From positions 16,124,990-16,188,989 of the forward strand of contig OZ020518.1 in NCBI GenBank assembly GCA_963971425.1: a DNA stretch of 64,000 nt, read 5' to 3'. The position numbers were made by a program, and so were the translations under genes. Each line of letters starts with the position of its first letter. Within the stretch, counting starts at the first letter, position 1. Under the pieces are notes generated by a model that was not told where the DNA came from, searched no databases, and was given only the letters and a program-made list of their open reading frames with translations. Positions 34,474-45,459 of the stretch are shown piece after piece. The stretch comes from Bryoerythrophyllum caledonicum (lineage: Eukaryota; Streptophyta; Bryopsida; Pottiales; Pottiaceae).

Positions 34474-35946
34474 CTAGTCGGAGAAATAATAAACATCCTC
34501 CTCTTCCTCCGATATAGGAGAGACCGGGAGGCTGTCCCGGAAAAGCTTGTTGTCACCGCATCCCGGTGGTTGATAAACCACCATCCGAAGCTCCTTAGGC
34601 TTGTTCTCCGTAATGTGAGTATCATTCCTCAACTCTTCAAGTATAACCTTCGAAGACTCCCCCAAAGAGGAAGAAGGGTGTCCCGGGACTTTCCCGGTGG
34701 AATTTCCCGGAAGCCCTTTTTGCCTCTTGTAAACTCTTGCCTCCAAACCTTTGGAGGACAATGAGCCTACTTCACTAATAGAATAATTTGGAGGAGAATT
34801 ACCTTCCTCCGAAGAGGATGATTGTTGAGGAACATACTTCCTCTTGTCTTGCACAAGATCCCGATGTTGAGCCCGGACAAGACCCGCGGGTGGACCTCCG
34901 GTAATGACCTCCTTTCCTTCCACATACATCTCCGTGAGTTTGGCCATGGTCTTGCTTGTCTTCTCTTGGGCCTCCTTCGCTGTTTTGAGGTCCGTCATAG
35001 CCTTCGATAATTTCCGATGTATTTCCCGGGAAGCGGCCACGATGTCCCGGTTGTCCTCCACTTCAAAAATTCCCCGGAGCACCCGAAGAAGACTTCTAGT
35101 TTCAAAGAGCTCGTTTTCTAAATCATTCACCTTGCGAGCACACTTGTTTAAGGTGTCTCTTAAAGTGGATGATCCAGAAGAACGGGGAGACTCCTCCGGT
35201 GTAGGCTGGAGCGGCCGGGAAGACTCCCCGGGAAGAAGTAAAGGAGAGGTCGTCGGTGAGTTTACCGGTAGAGTCACCCGGGAGGTTTTCCCGGGAAAAG
35301 CTCCTTGAGATAATGAGGCTAGCCTCCAAATGTTTTTCTCTTCCTCCTCTAAGCATTCAAAATGCTCGTAAAGGTGAAATAGGTATGGCATGAGGAAAAC
35401 TTTCGTATTCTCACCTTCTTGAATGGCACGAATTTGAGGTGTTAACACTTCTTGAAGAAGAAGTGCCCAATCCGGAGAGGAGACGTCGAAATAAGCTTGC
35501 ACATAAGCCGTTGCCAACCTCACCGGGATTCGCTCCTTCCGGTTGGGATGGAAAATCGAGTTTAAAAACTCAATCACCCTTCTCAACCTTAAATCGATGA
35601 AGCATGAGCTATGATATCCCTCGGAGGAATCATAGCTCCGAGAGGTGTGAGAATCTAGCAATACCTTGTTATTTCTCGGCTTCCAACCCTCCCGGTTTTC
35701 GAATGAGTAGACCTTCCTCCATTTCCTTCGAGTCCATACCCGAGGCTTGGCCCGGTAAGCTCCCCGGGAAGTCCCGGGTGATGCCAATTCTTCCACTACT
35801 CCACCTCCCGCCAACTTCCAAGGCTTCTCGTATAATCCTCCACACCCCATCCGAATGAGATCCTCTTCAAGTTGCCTTCCTTCTTCCGTCCCTTCCCGCT
35901 TGTTGGGATCCACTTTCAACAACTTGAAAGTAGCCGGTAGAGCCAT
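34474..35946 (-). CDS. Unrecognised 490-residue coiled-coil protein encoded by element B2
   Basis: A single uninterrupted frame with ATG at 35946 (MALPATFKLLKVDPNKREGT). Order of parts: a mixed N-terminal region with a helical block (about 130-225: LRRVIEFLNSIF, TAYVQAYFDVSSPDWALLL, FLMPYLFHLYEHFECLEEEE), a Pro/Ser linker, and a coiled coil at about 265-345 (VNDLENELFETRSLLRVLRG to EKTSKTMAKLTEMY). A low-complexity Ser/Glu-rich C-terminus ends EEEEDVYYFSD. I do not recognise a domain. It is the only long frame in the element and runs antisense to the orientation of the A repeats. Candidates include a gag-like structural protein or a transposon accessory or anti-silencing factor; neither is shown. 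Telo-box-like AAACCCTAA words (36,380-36,490) upstream may belong to its promoter. Confidence 0.6.
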   Translation of the reverse strand: MALPATFKLLKVDPNKREGTEEGRQLEEDLIRMGCGGLYEKPWKLAGGGVVEELASPGTSRGAYRAKPRVWTRRKWRKVYSFENREGWKPRNNKVLLDSHTSRSYDSSEGYHSSCFIDLRLRRVIEFLNSIFHPNRKERIPVRLATAYVQAYFDVSSPDWALLLQEVLTPQIRAIQEGENTKVFLMPYLFHLYEHFECLEEEEKNIWRLASLSQGAFPGKTSRVTLPVNSPTTSPLLLPGESSRPLQPTPEESPRSSGSSTLRDTLNKCARKVNDLENELFETRSLLRVLRGIFEVEDNRDIVAASREIHRKLSKAMTDLKTAKEAQEKTSKTMAKLTEMYVEGKEVITGGPPAGLVRAQHRDLVQDKRKYVPQQSSSSEEGNSPPNYSISEVGSLSSKGLEARVYKRQKGLPGNSTGKVPGHPSSSLGESSKVILEELRNDTHITENKPKELRMVVYQPPGCGDNKLFRDSLPVSPISEEEEDVYYFSD

Positions 35947-37790
35947 GTTGTCCCGGGAAATTCACCGGGACACCTATGTCTCAAAAATGCTACTTGACTT
36001 ACACAAAAACAACACTTAAGTACAACACCCCTTTTGAAGTAAAGAGGTTTCTCAAGGGTTTACCGGTGACCACCGGGAGACCGGGACGAACTTAGAATTT
36101 GTGCAAGACAAAGTTATGCAAAATTTGCATAACTCTTCTCACAAATCCAAACAATCACAAGCCTTCTTACAAAAGAAGAGAAACAACAATAGAAGTGAGA
36201 GTAGGAGTTTTTATGACAAACAAGGAGATTTTACAAACAAGCAATTGTACAACTAGAAGTTGCACATACACAAAAGATGAAATTTACAAGGTGGAGGCAC
36301 TTTGCTCACAAAGATTCAAGTGCCTTGGAGTTGCTTCCGCCACTCCTAGTCTCTTTGCGCTTCTCGCACTCTTACAACCTTCAAACCCCAAAAACCCTAA
36401 TCTAAAATAGATTTAGGTTTTTGGGTTTTCTTCCGTCTTCTTCTTCCTTCAAGCTCCAAGCTCCACCAAGGTTTTTAAGATTCAAACCCTAACTCTAAAT
36501 CTCTCAAAACTTAGTTTCCTCACTTCTAAAATTTAAAGACACAAAAGAGGAAATCCTTCCTCTTGTAATTGTGCAAGCCTCTTTACTCACAAACCCACCA
36601 ATTGTATCTACCCTAGACACTCCTTGGTCTCTTACTTCCTTGCATCAAAGAGGACAAGAAAAAGGAGAGACAACCCAAGAAGAAGAACAAAAAAAAAAAA
36701 AAAAAAACAACCTCTCCTCCCCTTGGTGTCTTCGCGGCCCTCCTCTTCTTCCTCCTCTATTAAAATAAAAGCTACTGTCCGGGCCGGGGGATAGGGTCCC
36801 GGTCCCGGTCCTTTCTTTTTTTTTTTTTTTTTTTTTTTTGACACAAAGTCCTGTCCGGGCCGGGGGATCGGGTCCCGGTCCCGGCTGGTGGTCGGGCCGG
36901 GGGTTGTGACCCGGTCCCGGCCACCACAGGGTCGGGGTTGGGATCCCGGCCCTGGGCCATTTATTTATTTATTTATATATTTTTTTAATTTTATTTTTAA
37001 TTTTTAATTTTTTTTTAATTTTTATATTTAAAAAAAATCTAATTTATTTTATTCTTTTCTAATTAAATAAAAATCTAATTCATTTACAAAACAAAACATA
37101 AAGACTAACTAACTGACTAAAAGAATTTGAAAAAAAACTACAATTACTAATATAACTAATCTATCTTCTTACTAATCTAGTTAAATAAGGTATTAACTAA
37201 TATGTGAAAACCTTAACTATAAAAATTTGATTAGAATGGTGGTTCCACATAAAGAAGTACCGGGAAGGTTTTCGGACTATCCCGGGAAAGGTTTTCCCGG
37301 CCTCCCGGGCATCTTTCATAGTGTTTCCGGGTATAGGAATTTACTAGTTTAAGACCCGGTATTATTACCATTCTAAAACTAATTAAGAAGTTAAGCATTT
37401 TCCTATTTTACCTAATTCTTATACTAACTAATTATATGTACAATTAACTACTTTCTAACAACAATTAATCAAAACAAATACTTTTAACTCATTTTTTTAG
37501 TGGGGCCTATAAAGTGGGAGTTTTCACACTCCCACAGTGAGATAGAGAGTGTTTAGTGATTAAGTTTGTTTGTAAGTGATTGTTTATCATTAGTAAAGGC
37601 TCCGCATTTTCTTATACTACTTGCACTTGTTGATTCTCTCTTTGTGGAGTGCGAGACGCTTGACTACATTTGTGATTTACTAGTTATTCCTTGAGGGTGT
37701 ACTACGTATACTTATTTTAGTGTATGCTTTCGTTTAATTGATGTTGGTTAGGACTCTCGATTTGTTGTGGTTATCGATCTTTCTTTACAC

Positions 37791-37905
37791 AACAATCATG
37801 ATGAAGGAGTTTCACAGTATTGAAGTGGGAGAGTTATCACCGATGAGGCCTTGGTTATCAAAGATGCTAATGTTGAATATTTATAGAGTTTAGAGGGGCA
37901 CTCAA
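37791..37905 (+). pseudogene. PIF/Harbinger transposase relic, C-terminal remainder
   Basis: After the composite insertion the transposase frame resumes as NHDEG...SGRVITDEALVIKDANVEYL. Joined across the insertion, GGTAA(C/T)AATCATGATGAA restores a continuous reading, which fixes the insertion borders. Confidence 0.65.
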
Positions 37906-38548
37906 TAACTATTGAATGACTTTAAATACTAGTTTAATGTATTTTTAGTACAAAAATATATGTTTTGCATATTATGATGTTTATGTGACATATTATGATG
38001 TTTGTGTGACATGTTGTGTGACGTTGTTGTGATCCAATAATTTTTACCAACAATGTTAATCCATAAGTTCCCAATGCATTTTCACACCAAAAGCACTCTA
38101 AAATTGCTCAATTTAGAACAATAAGGAATGAATAATAATAATATTATTATGCCTAAATTTATTTGTAGTATCTCAATTAAGATAATTAGGATCTCATTAT
38201 TTAGATAAATGACTCGACATGTTGGACTCCATCTTCATCAACATGCATATTGTTATGCCAAAATACACAATTGGTCAATGTGCCAAACTGAAAATCACTA
38301 CAAGATAAATGACTTAAAATCTTCAATTGCACACACTGCCATGCCAAAATGCACAACTAGAAGGCACAATCTAGATAACTGTCTCAAAAATATAATATTA
38401 ACTGTAATTGCTCATTTCATATAAAAATAAATACAACCACAAAAAAAGGTGCAACATCAAATAATTATTTTATCATAAATAATATTATTAAAAATAACAA
38501 ATAGCCTCATGATATAGTAATTGAGAAAAAGAGAAAATCTAGAATTTT
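37906..38548. other. AT-rich part of the Harbinger element between its two genes
   Basis: Contains a duplicated CATATTATGATGTTT(A/G)TGTGACA word (37,974-38,010). No gene. Confidence 0.45.
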
Positions 38549-40310
38549 TCAAAAACATATTAAAACCAAGCATATAAAGTTTTGTATGTCACTGATGAAC
38601 CAATGAATATAAGACTTATGCTCTCTACAAATTCTCACGAATTTTTGCCATTGCTTTACTAATGGATAGTAAAGCATGGACAAAGCCTTCGTTGCTTCTA
38701 TTCTTGCTGCCAATTCTTCCCTCTCAACCTCGTGCATTTTTTTCAATGCTTGCAAGTTGCATGTTCATTATTTTCTGTTGTAACAACATTGCATCTTCAT
38801 GTTTTTTAGCTTCAAATGCCATGATTTCCTTGAGACGTTTGTCTGCTCGCTCTTTGCCATTAGCCATAGCTTCAATTGTCCTCTTTCTACTTGACAATGT
38901 CTCCATTGCAATGGCTAATGTATTAGTGACTCTAGGCTTTGATTGGTGGCGCTTACCCGTACTTGATGGATAAGATGCTTGAGTCAAATCATCTACTCGG
39001 TCTCCAAGTTGTTCTAAAGTACGAAAGGAAAGAATTTCAAACCTTAAATATTTATATACTTATATTTAAACTAAAAATGAAACAACGTATACAACGTTGA
39101 AATCTAAATAGAGAAAGATTAATGTAACCGTTGTTTGAAGTATTGATAATTTCTACTGGATTGGTAGAATGTGATGAAGACGGCAAACATGAAACAATAT
39201 TGTCGTAAACTTCCTTGTATACATTTGCTTTAGTCTTCCAAGCCTTCTTTTTCCCTAAATCCATCTCCCAATTATTTTTTTGACCATTTAGAATGTTTCT
39301 TTCATAATCCTATATATTCTGCCAATCAGACCGTAGTCTTTCTCATTCGTCTAAACATAGTTGGCTTGATCGCTAAACACCCTCGGTCCAACACTTCTCT
39401 ACAATTGCAGCCCACCGCTGATTGTGGAGCAAATGCAGGGCTTTGGATCCTACTATCCTTGGACCGTAGGCCAGCCAATCGTGTTCTCGTGCATCAAGTA
39501 AGGTAGAGGCACCCAATTCTGATCACTGAAGCCAGTTTGGGACTTAAATGACATTGTATGTCAAAAATATTTATATAGTAAGATGCAGAATCAGGAATGA
39601 AACTCAACAAATACTTTTTCAAATTTAACCACAAAGATTTGGAATTGATATAGAATTTAAAAGCCCAAAAACCACCGAAGCCCATAATCAAACTATAAAG
39701 TAGGTGAGATTTGGTGCCCTCCTTCACCCAATGTCAATAAGTGAGTGAGTAAAAGAGAGAAGACATGCCATGGATAACCAACTCTTGGAGGGTACCTAAT
39801 ACCGATCGGCCTTGTTTGACTTTTGATGCAATGCCACCAATGAAAGCTCAATTGAGGTGGAGCAACCCAAAATTGCACACATCATGACTCAATGCCGATA
39901 ATGACTGGTGTTTTCAGATTTTGAGTTATCGATTTTGGGTCACTTCATGCACCATTTCAAGCATTTGTCATTTTCATGCACCATGCCATGCGTACTCTAC
40001 TGATTGAAATTGGGTGGCCGATCGGAATTTGGTGCCTCTACCTTAGTGTAAAACTTCAGACATGTTCCAGATAATCTTCTTGTAAACCCGAGTTTCTTGT
40101 ACCATCTCTCAAATCTCATTGTTTACCTCATTGGCATTAAAACTTTCTCGTTCATCTTCCATTTGAGAATCAAAGTTTGTTTCAAAAAGAGGCTGGGATG
40201 ATGAAGAAGATACATCTGAGCTTCTGAGATTCTGTGCCATCTCTTGACTTGTAGTATTATGAGAAGTGGCAATGTTCTACCACCATCCATAGTTGAAAGA
40301 AGACATAGCA
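38549..40310 (-). pseudogene. Harbinger second ORF relic (Myb/SANT-like, trimmed by a MITE)
   Basis: Minus-strand pieces in order: MEDERESFNANE with EMVQETR (40,160-40,060), then beyond an inserted MITE QRWAAIVEKCW and ERLRSDWQNI (39,430-39,310), NNWEMDLGKKKAWKTKANVY (39,270), a PSSSHSTNP linker, and a charged helix SSRKRTIEAMANGKERADKR to EIMAFEAKKHEDAMLLQQK (38,900-38,760), VEREELAARIEATKAL (38,700). The layout (Trp-rich DNA-binding part, Ser/Pro linker, charged C-terminal coil) is that of the second protein of PIF/Harbinger elements, which partners the transposase. Several stops are present. Convergent orientation to the transposase agrees with such an element. Confidence 0.6.
39501..40043. 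mobile_element. MITE inserted in the Harbinger second ORF
   Basis: Ends AGGTAGAGGCACCCAATTC and, inwards from the right, AGGTAGAGGCACCAAATTC; TA at 39499-39500 and 40044-40045. The inverted match continues through TGATC / CGATC. The 543-bp element interrupts the Myb-like relic and carries no ORF. Confidence 0.85.
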
Positions 40311-40319
40311 AGAAGATCT

Positions 40320-41044
40320 CTGAATACCTTAATGTAGATAAATCAAATTAATATAATCTATTTTCAAACCCCAATGTCTTACAACCAATTCAGATTTTAT
40401 ATGAGAAGAAAGTTGATTCAAAATATGAAAATAAATGTATAATAACTTACAATACTTCAAGTATAGTAAAACTTGATACTGCTCCCAAATATGCTGCTCT
40501 TAAATGATAAGATAAACTTCATAATACTATGCTCAAAAAAGTGCTCCAAAACCCTCTGTATTTCTCAAGCACATAAGAGAAGACATCAATAAATAATATG
40601 CTCTAGTCTGTCACTATTAAATCATTCCAAGCAAAATCCCAAGTAAAAAAATCAGTACCAATATGATTAGGTCTAGAAAATCATCACTATTGAATCAATT
40701 CACATTCATCGTGCTACAAAGTGCATCATTGGTGTTGTAAGTGTGCCATTCTTGAAAGTAATAAAACAAAATCAAACGAAGGAGAACTGACCTTAAACCT
40801 TGTGCAGCGCTCCTATATCAAAGTATTTCCATCACTTGTCGTCAAAGCTCCAAGGTTGAATGCAAAGAAGTCCTTTCTATCACTCACATGTTCCTTATGT
40901 GCAAGAATAAAAGAAAAAGATGAGATGATTTGGATCTAAAAAGAGGAAATAGAAATGACGCATGGAGAACGCAACTAGGACCTGCTAGGTTAGCTAAATT
41001 GAAGTAGGGGGATTAAACTTGGAAGCGACCTTTATGTGTAAGGT
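40320..41044. other. AT-rich DNA, probably the right end of the Harbinger element and flank
   Basis: No gene or convincing terminal repeat found. The GGACCTGCTAGGTTAGC stretch at 40,979 is a possible but unproven element end. Confidence 0.35.
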
Positions 41045-41250
41045 AATTTTGACACAATCCATCTTGTCCTAATTAGTATGTTGGGAGGAATGGATAAGCC
41101 GACAGCCTTCAAAAACAGCTACATCATCCTGGAGATTATCAGCTATACCCGACCTTACTTTTTTGGGTAGGATGAGAAGCTAGCTATATGGAAGTGATTC
41201 AATTGCGTCAGAGATGACGGGTCGGGCATTGCATGGAACCAGGCTCCTAG
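41045..41250 (-). repeat. Partial Tourist-like MITE, relative of 23,521-23,822
   Basis: In reverse complement it reads GAGCCTGGTTCCATGC, AATGCCCGACCCGTCATC, TAGCTAGCTTC and AAAAAAGTAAGG, collinear with MITE 3. The far end is not identified. Confidence 0.65.
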
Positions 41251-42529
41251 GGCATCCGCACCACTCCTCCCAGTGCAGAGGATGCCAAAAGTTTTGGAAC
41301 AGGGCCAGATGCAAAGATACTATCCACACTATCTGCGTTCTCTTCACCACGACCACTCCATACCACCACGCCAAGCGCTTCATGTGCCATGTGCCATGTG
41401 CCGCCCTTACACTAGCCCTGGTCTTCATTGCCTGTTTTCTTATCCTTTGAAATCTAGTCAAACTTAGGGCCAAACCACACGAGAGGAAAGGCAGTGAGTT
41501 GGATGACTCACATTGGTTCAAATTAGCAAGTGGTTGCCACATGAGAGGAAGTAGGGGGAGTGGCAAGAATGACATGGAGCAACTTTGTAGCTTTGAAGTT
41601 TGCATTGGATGTTGCTTTGGAATCTACATGGCAATGACTTGGCACAATAATTGCATGCGAAAACTACCAGGCACTAGTGCCTGGAAGTCCACAGGCACTA
41701 GTGCCATGTTGGAGGAAAAGAATATTTTTCGTGCCACTAGTGCCATGTTGGAGGAAGTTGTGAAACTTCCTCCCCCTCCCGTGTGGTAAGGCCCTTATTT
41801 GGCATCCCTATAAGCTCGATGCCAAGATGGAGTGAAATTTGCAAAAGTTTAGCGTCCGTGTATTGCATGGCGTGATTTTTTCCCCTGCAATGGGATCTTT
41901 TCACGCCAATATCCCCCCCCATTGCTTGATGGCCTGATGCTTATAGTACGTGTTGTGGATGCTTTTAGGAAGACTCTCGTTTGGTCCCTCGAATACTTCC
42001 ATTTTTTTTTTGGGCACAATAAAAACCGAGATTTAAATTGCAAGAATAGAACAAGAACAAAAAGAAACAGGACAAAACTATTTGTGCCAAAAAATCAAGG
42101 AAACCCATCCTAAAATCCTCTGGTCCAAGTCACTAATTCCCCTTGTCTTCTGCACATAGCCACAAAACGGCCCCAATTGACATCAAATTGGGTGAGAGCT
42201 TTGAGCCTCTTTTGCTCGGTGTCAGGTGTCACAACTCTCCCTCAAGCCAGTCTACCATAATCAGTAAGACCCTGCCAAATAATACTCTTGACTTTGTATA
42301 CATTCCAACAGTGTTGATTAAACACCCAGTCATTGCGAGCAATCAAAATGGTCTAGAGTACAATTTCTTTGAAGAGAAGCGAGAAGCAACTCACCTTTTC
42401 GAACTTTCAGGGAATACTTTCAAATTTTGAAATTTTCATGTTTCACACGAGTTTGTCACAAGCAAACCAGACCCATTTAGAGAAAGTTGTAGATTTAAAA
42501 AAAAGATTGTGTTGTTCTTAACTCCTAAA
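41251..42529. other. Gene-free DNA with a perfect 18-bp palindrome
   Basis: GGCACTAGTGCC-type words recur at 41,667-41,745, including the perfect palindrome CCAGGCACTAGTGCCTGG (41667-41684). A TGTTGGAGGAA word follows two of them. The open frames at 41,180-41,790 show no family signature. Confidence 0.45.
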
Positions 42530-42900
42530 AATCTTTGACAATTTCACACTAGAAACACTTCAAGCTGCCGAGTCTAGTGCAATGAGTGAGGAAGGAAACA
42601 AAAATTTTCTTCTTCAGCTTTTACATCCGATCTTCATTAAGTTTTATGAAGTAATACACTCACAAAATTTCATAAAATTTGACCATACGAGTTTAAAGAT
42701 TAATCTAAGTGTTTGAAGTAGAACATTCAATTCATTTTCTTCCCTATCTTAAGTGTATCAACAAACTTTGACTTCACTAGGTGTCAAAAACATGCACTAC
42801 AAAAGGTTTTAATTCATGGCCATCATGTTTGGGTACCTTGGCTGACAATGTGTAAAAACGTTTGACTTAAGTCAATATGCTATTTTTCACTTAAGATAGA
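42530..42900 (+). repeat. Dispersed repeat, family of 18,060-19,100
   Basis: Shares CACTAGAAACACTTCAAG, GTGCAATGAGTGAGGAAG, CACTCACAAAATTTCATAAA and AACTTTGACTTCACTAGGTG with the 18-kb copy, same orientation. Confidence 0.65.
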
Positions 42901-43079
42901 AACTACTTTAACAATAGGAAAGTAAATAATATCACTTGCTAGTATTGAAAATCTCACAACTAATAGATTGTCCTAGCAAAAAAAATGGAGTTGCTAGACA
43001 TAACCACTCTGGAGAAGTTTTTCTTTAAAGTGACATAACTTAAATTTTCTATACATGTTCAATGAATGGGAGCATGAGG

Positions 43080-43330
43080 AATTTCATCCTTCCTTCTTTT
43101 TGTAGCAATGACATGTATGAGTGGTAATGACAATCAAAGTTTTTGGACCTATCCAATGTAGGCTAAAGTTTCCTTATGATACTCCAAGTTCTCAGAGATT
43201 GAATTGCTGGTTCCTCACACCTTTTCCTAGCCATGTAGCCTTCTCTCTGTGGTCCTGGTAACTGACATAAAGATCATTGTATAGGGGTAACATATGGAGT
43301 CACTCCCTTTCACTTTCGAGAGACTTTATT
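43080..43330 (+). repeat. Dispersed repeat, diverged relative of 47,440-47,700 and 58,260-58,480
   Basis: Collinear words: GGCTAAAGTTTCC, ACTCCAAGTTCTCAGAG, TTCCTCACACCTTTTCC and GTGGTCCTGGTAACTGACATAA against AAGCTAAAGTTTCC, ATGAGTTCTCAAAG, TTCCCCCAAACCTTTCC and GTGGTCCCGGTTACTAACATAA in the 58-kb copy. Confidence 0.55.
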
Positions 43331-44329
43331 GATGAATCCAATACTCCTTCTATCTTGGTATTAGGCACCTATTTAATTCTTTATATTTGTAACTTTACTA
43401 AAAATGACAATAAGTGTGACTTGCACTCCTTGTTTAAAACTAATTTAACATGATTTTTTACAAATAGTGTATAGTTTTTCAAAATAAGTTTTATAATGTT
43501 CTTCTTCATGAGTACTATCAACATCTTCTTAGATGATAAAAATAGTCATGTTTTGAAAATATATCATACTAACCTTTGGAAATCCTTGGTATGCATGATA
43601 CCAATTATCATTTTAAACATATCATTTTTAACATAGTTTAAACTTCAAGAGTCAAATGAATGCATCAGTACAAGACAAAGGGGGTAGCTACCCTCTTATG
43701 TACAACTAAAATACATGTCTTTTCCATTTTTATTTTAAAATATGTCTTTTTTAATAGTTCCCCACACCATGCCATAAAAAAACCATTAAATAAATACATA
43801 AAACCCTTATTATATATAAATAATTACCATTTTATTGTATTTAGTTTTTTTTCTATTGCAAGATGATTAAGTGACCTTTTTTTCATGGATCAAATTCTTT
43901 AAAGAAATTGACGTCACAATAGCTATTTTTTTTTGGCATTTTAACCTCAATTCATTATGCACTTTTTTAAAATTGTTGTATTTTTCTTCCACTTCCAAAA
44001 ATTGGCATACGAGGAAACCAGATTATTTGCATTCTAATGGTAATAAATTTAGAACCTATGCGGAGCTAAATTTTGACATAAAGTGCAGTTTAAGACTCCT
44101 AACCATTTCATATAGGAAATTGAGCAATTTTATTAAAGAATGGATCGGGGAATACCATTAGAACGGAAATGATGACTACTTGTAAAACTCTCAGACTTAT
44201 TGCCACCTAGTACTCAGATAAACCGATACATTCATTCAATAATTGTTTAGATGTATTCCACGTATTGACTTCACAAATAAATCACCTGAACCCCTAAAGG
44301 AGCAAGACATTTTCCCCTCAATTGCCATT
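43331..44329. other. AT-rich DNA without genes
   Basis: Very A/T-rich, no long frame with family signature, no terminal repeats recognised. Confidence 0.5.
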
Positions 44330-44650
44330 TTCAGCGCATTTAAAACGAAATGATACAAAATGTTTATTTTGAAAATTTAACCGTAGGATCTTGTACTAGA
44401 GTTGTATGAAAGTGTGTGGTGAAAATTTTGGTAGGTTTGACCGCACGGATTGAAAGATATCAGCCTTTGAAGTGAGACATAATCTCTTTTTGAGGTCATA
44501 TTAAACACCTTCAACAAACTTCGACCACCTTCTTTGGCAACTTTTTGCACTAATGGCCGTGAATTTATTATGTTAACTTGAAAAGGATCATGTTAGGCAT
44601 ATGTGCACCAAATTTTAGAAGTAGAAGAGGTGTAGAAGATGTCCTAAGAA
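44330..44650 (+). repeat. Diverged copy of the 18-kb dispersed repeat
   Basis: Weaker match: AAATTTAACC, GAAAGATAT..CTTTGAAGTG, AACTTTTTGCACTA and ACCAAATTTTAGAAGTAGA align in order with the 18,060-18,560 copy. Confidence 0.45.
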
Positions 44651-45459
44651 ATCGTGCTATGCAACTATGTGCTGAGAATCAACAATACACTTTATATTTT
44701 GCATATATCATATCCTTCTCAAGTTTTTGAAATTCACAAATCCGTACGGTAGATGCAGAGATTTCTATTTTCTTTCCAAAAGGACATTTTCTTTCTTTTA
44801 AATGGACAAAAAATGGAATTTCTATTGAATTTAGAAGTTATTAAAGTTTAGTGACAATATTTGTGATATGCCACACTAAACTGCTGCACTATTTGTATAT
44901 GTAAGTGAAAACAAACTGTAACTTTTGAACCTTAAGTCGGAATTCTACGAAATTTTCCCTATAACAAAGCTTTATTGATTGTCCATCTACTTTTCAATTT
45001 CAAAGAGGAATGCTATAAATTGACACCACAAGAACGTGCCAAGTCCTTCAGAAATCCAATGTAGAGGCTCTTGCATATGTAGGAATTAAAAATTTGCTCT
45101 CATGGTGTTTGTCTCTTATGTGCGTTTGGCAGGCTTATGAATGGCTCACAAGCTAAAAATCAATCTCGTTCAGTGTTGGTGGGTGAATATTTGATATGCT
45201 ATGGGTGGGGAAGCTCATTTTTGGGGCTTGCTTTACAAACAAAACTTTGTTCAGTTATCGCCAAACCCCGTTACTTTGGTGGCATGAGCTTATTATAGAG
45301 GGTGGGCCTTTGTCTTAACAACTAAACCTTAGGAATCTTCTTCTTGGAAATTTTACTATAGATGGACATTACCTTAAGCTTTGTCGGAGTAAATTTTATT
45401 TTCTTTTCTAAATCCAATATTTAATGAAAACTTCTGCCATACTAACCCCTAAAGTACCA

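Larger units (their letters stand above)
32834..37536 (-). mobile_element. TGT...ACA element B2 (4.7 kb) with intact antisense ORF
   Basis: Starts TGTCGTAGTCCAGTAG, ends CACTCCCACA, with perfect duplication GTGAG at 32829-32833 and 37537-37541, inside the second A repeat. Shares both termini and stretches such as CATCCCGGAGAATGGCTTCCC with B1. Terminal hairpin GTGGGAG / CTCCCAC at 37514-37535. Same density of CCCGGG/CCGG words; it adds a CCGGGCCGGGGG-type repeat at 36,780-36,960 interrupted by a poly-T run. No LTR pair, RT, integrase or DDE signature seen. Confidence 0.8.
26016..37790 (+). mobile_element. Composite insertion: two tandem TG-starting repeats ('A'), carrying nested elements
   Basis: Splits the Harbinger transposase, with target duplication AATAA (26011-26015) and AACAA (37791-37795). 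It consists of two head-to-tail copies of one repeat: TGTCACGGGATG... (from 26016, ending ...CTTTCTTTACAC at 32617) and TGTCGCGGAACG... (from 32624, ending the same at 37790). Only GGCGGT lies between them. Without nested insertions each copy is about 460-490 bp. The two are collinear throughout (ATTAGTTTGTTACTAATCTA, GGTTGTGTGTGTATGCATA, GTGGAGTGCGAGACGCTTGA). They look like LTRs without an internal region, but termini and origin are uncertain. No gene of its own. Confidence 0.75.

Noticed and set aside
36690-36840. Poly-A and poly-T runs as retroposon tails
   Set aside because: They lie inside element B2 and are not followed by a target duplication; plain homopolymer expansion is enough.
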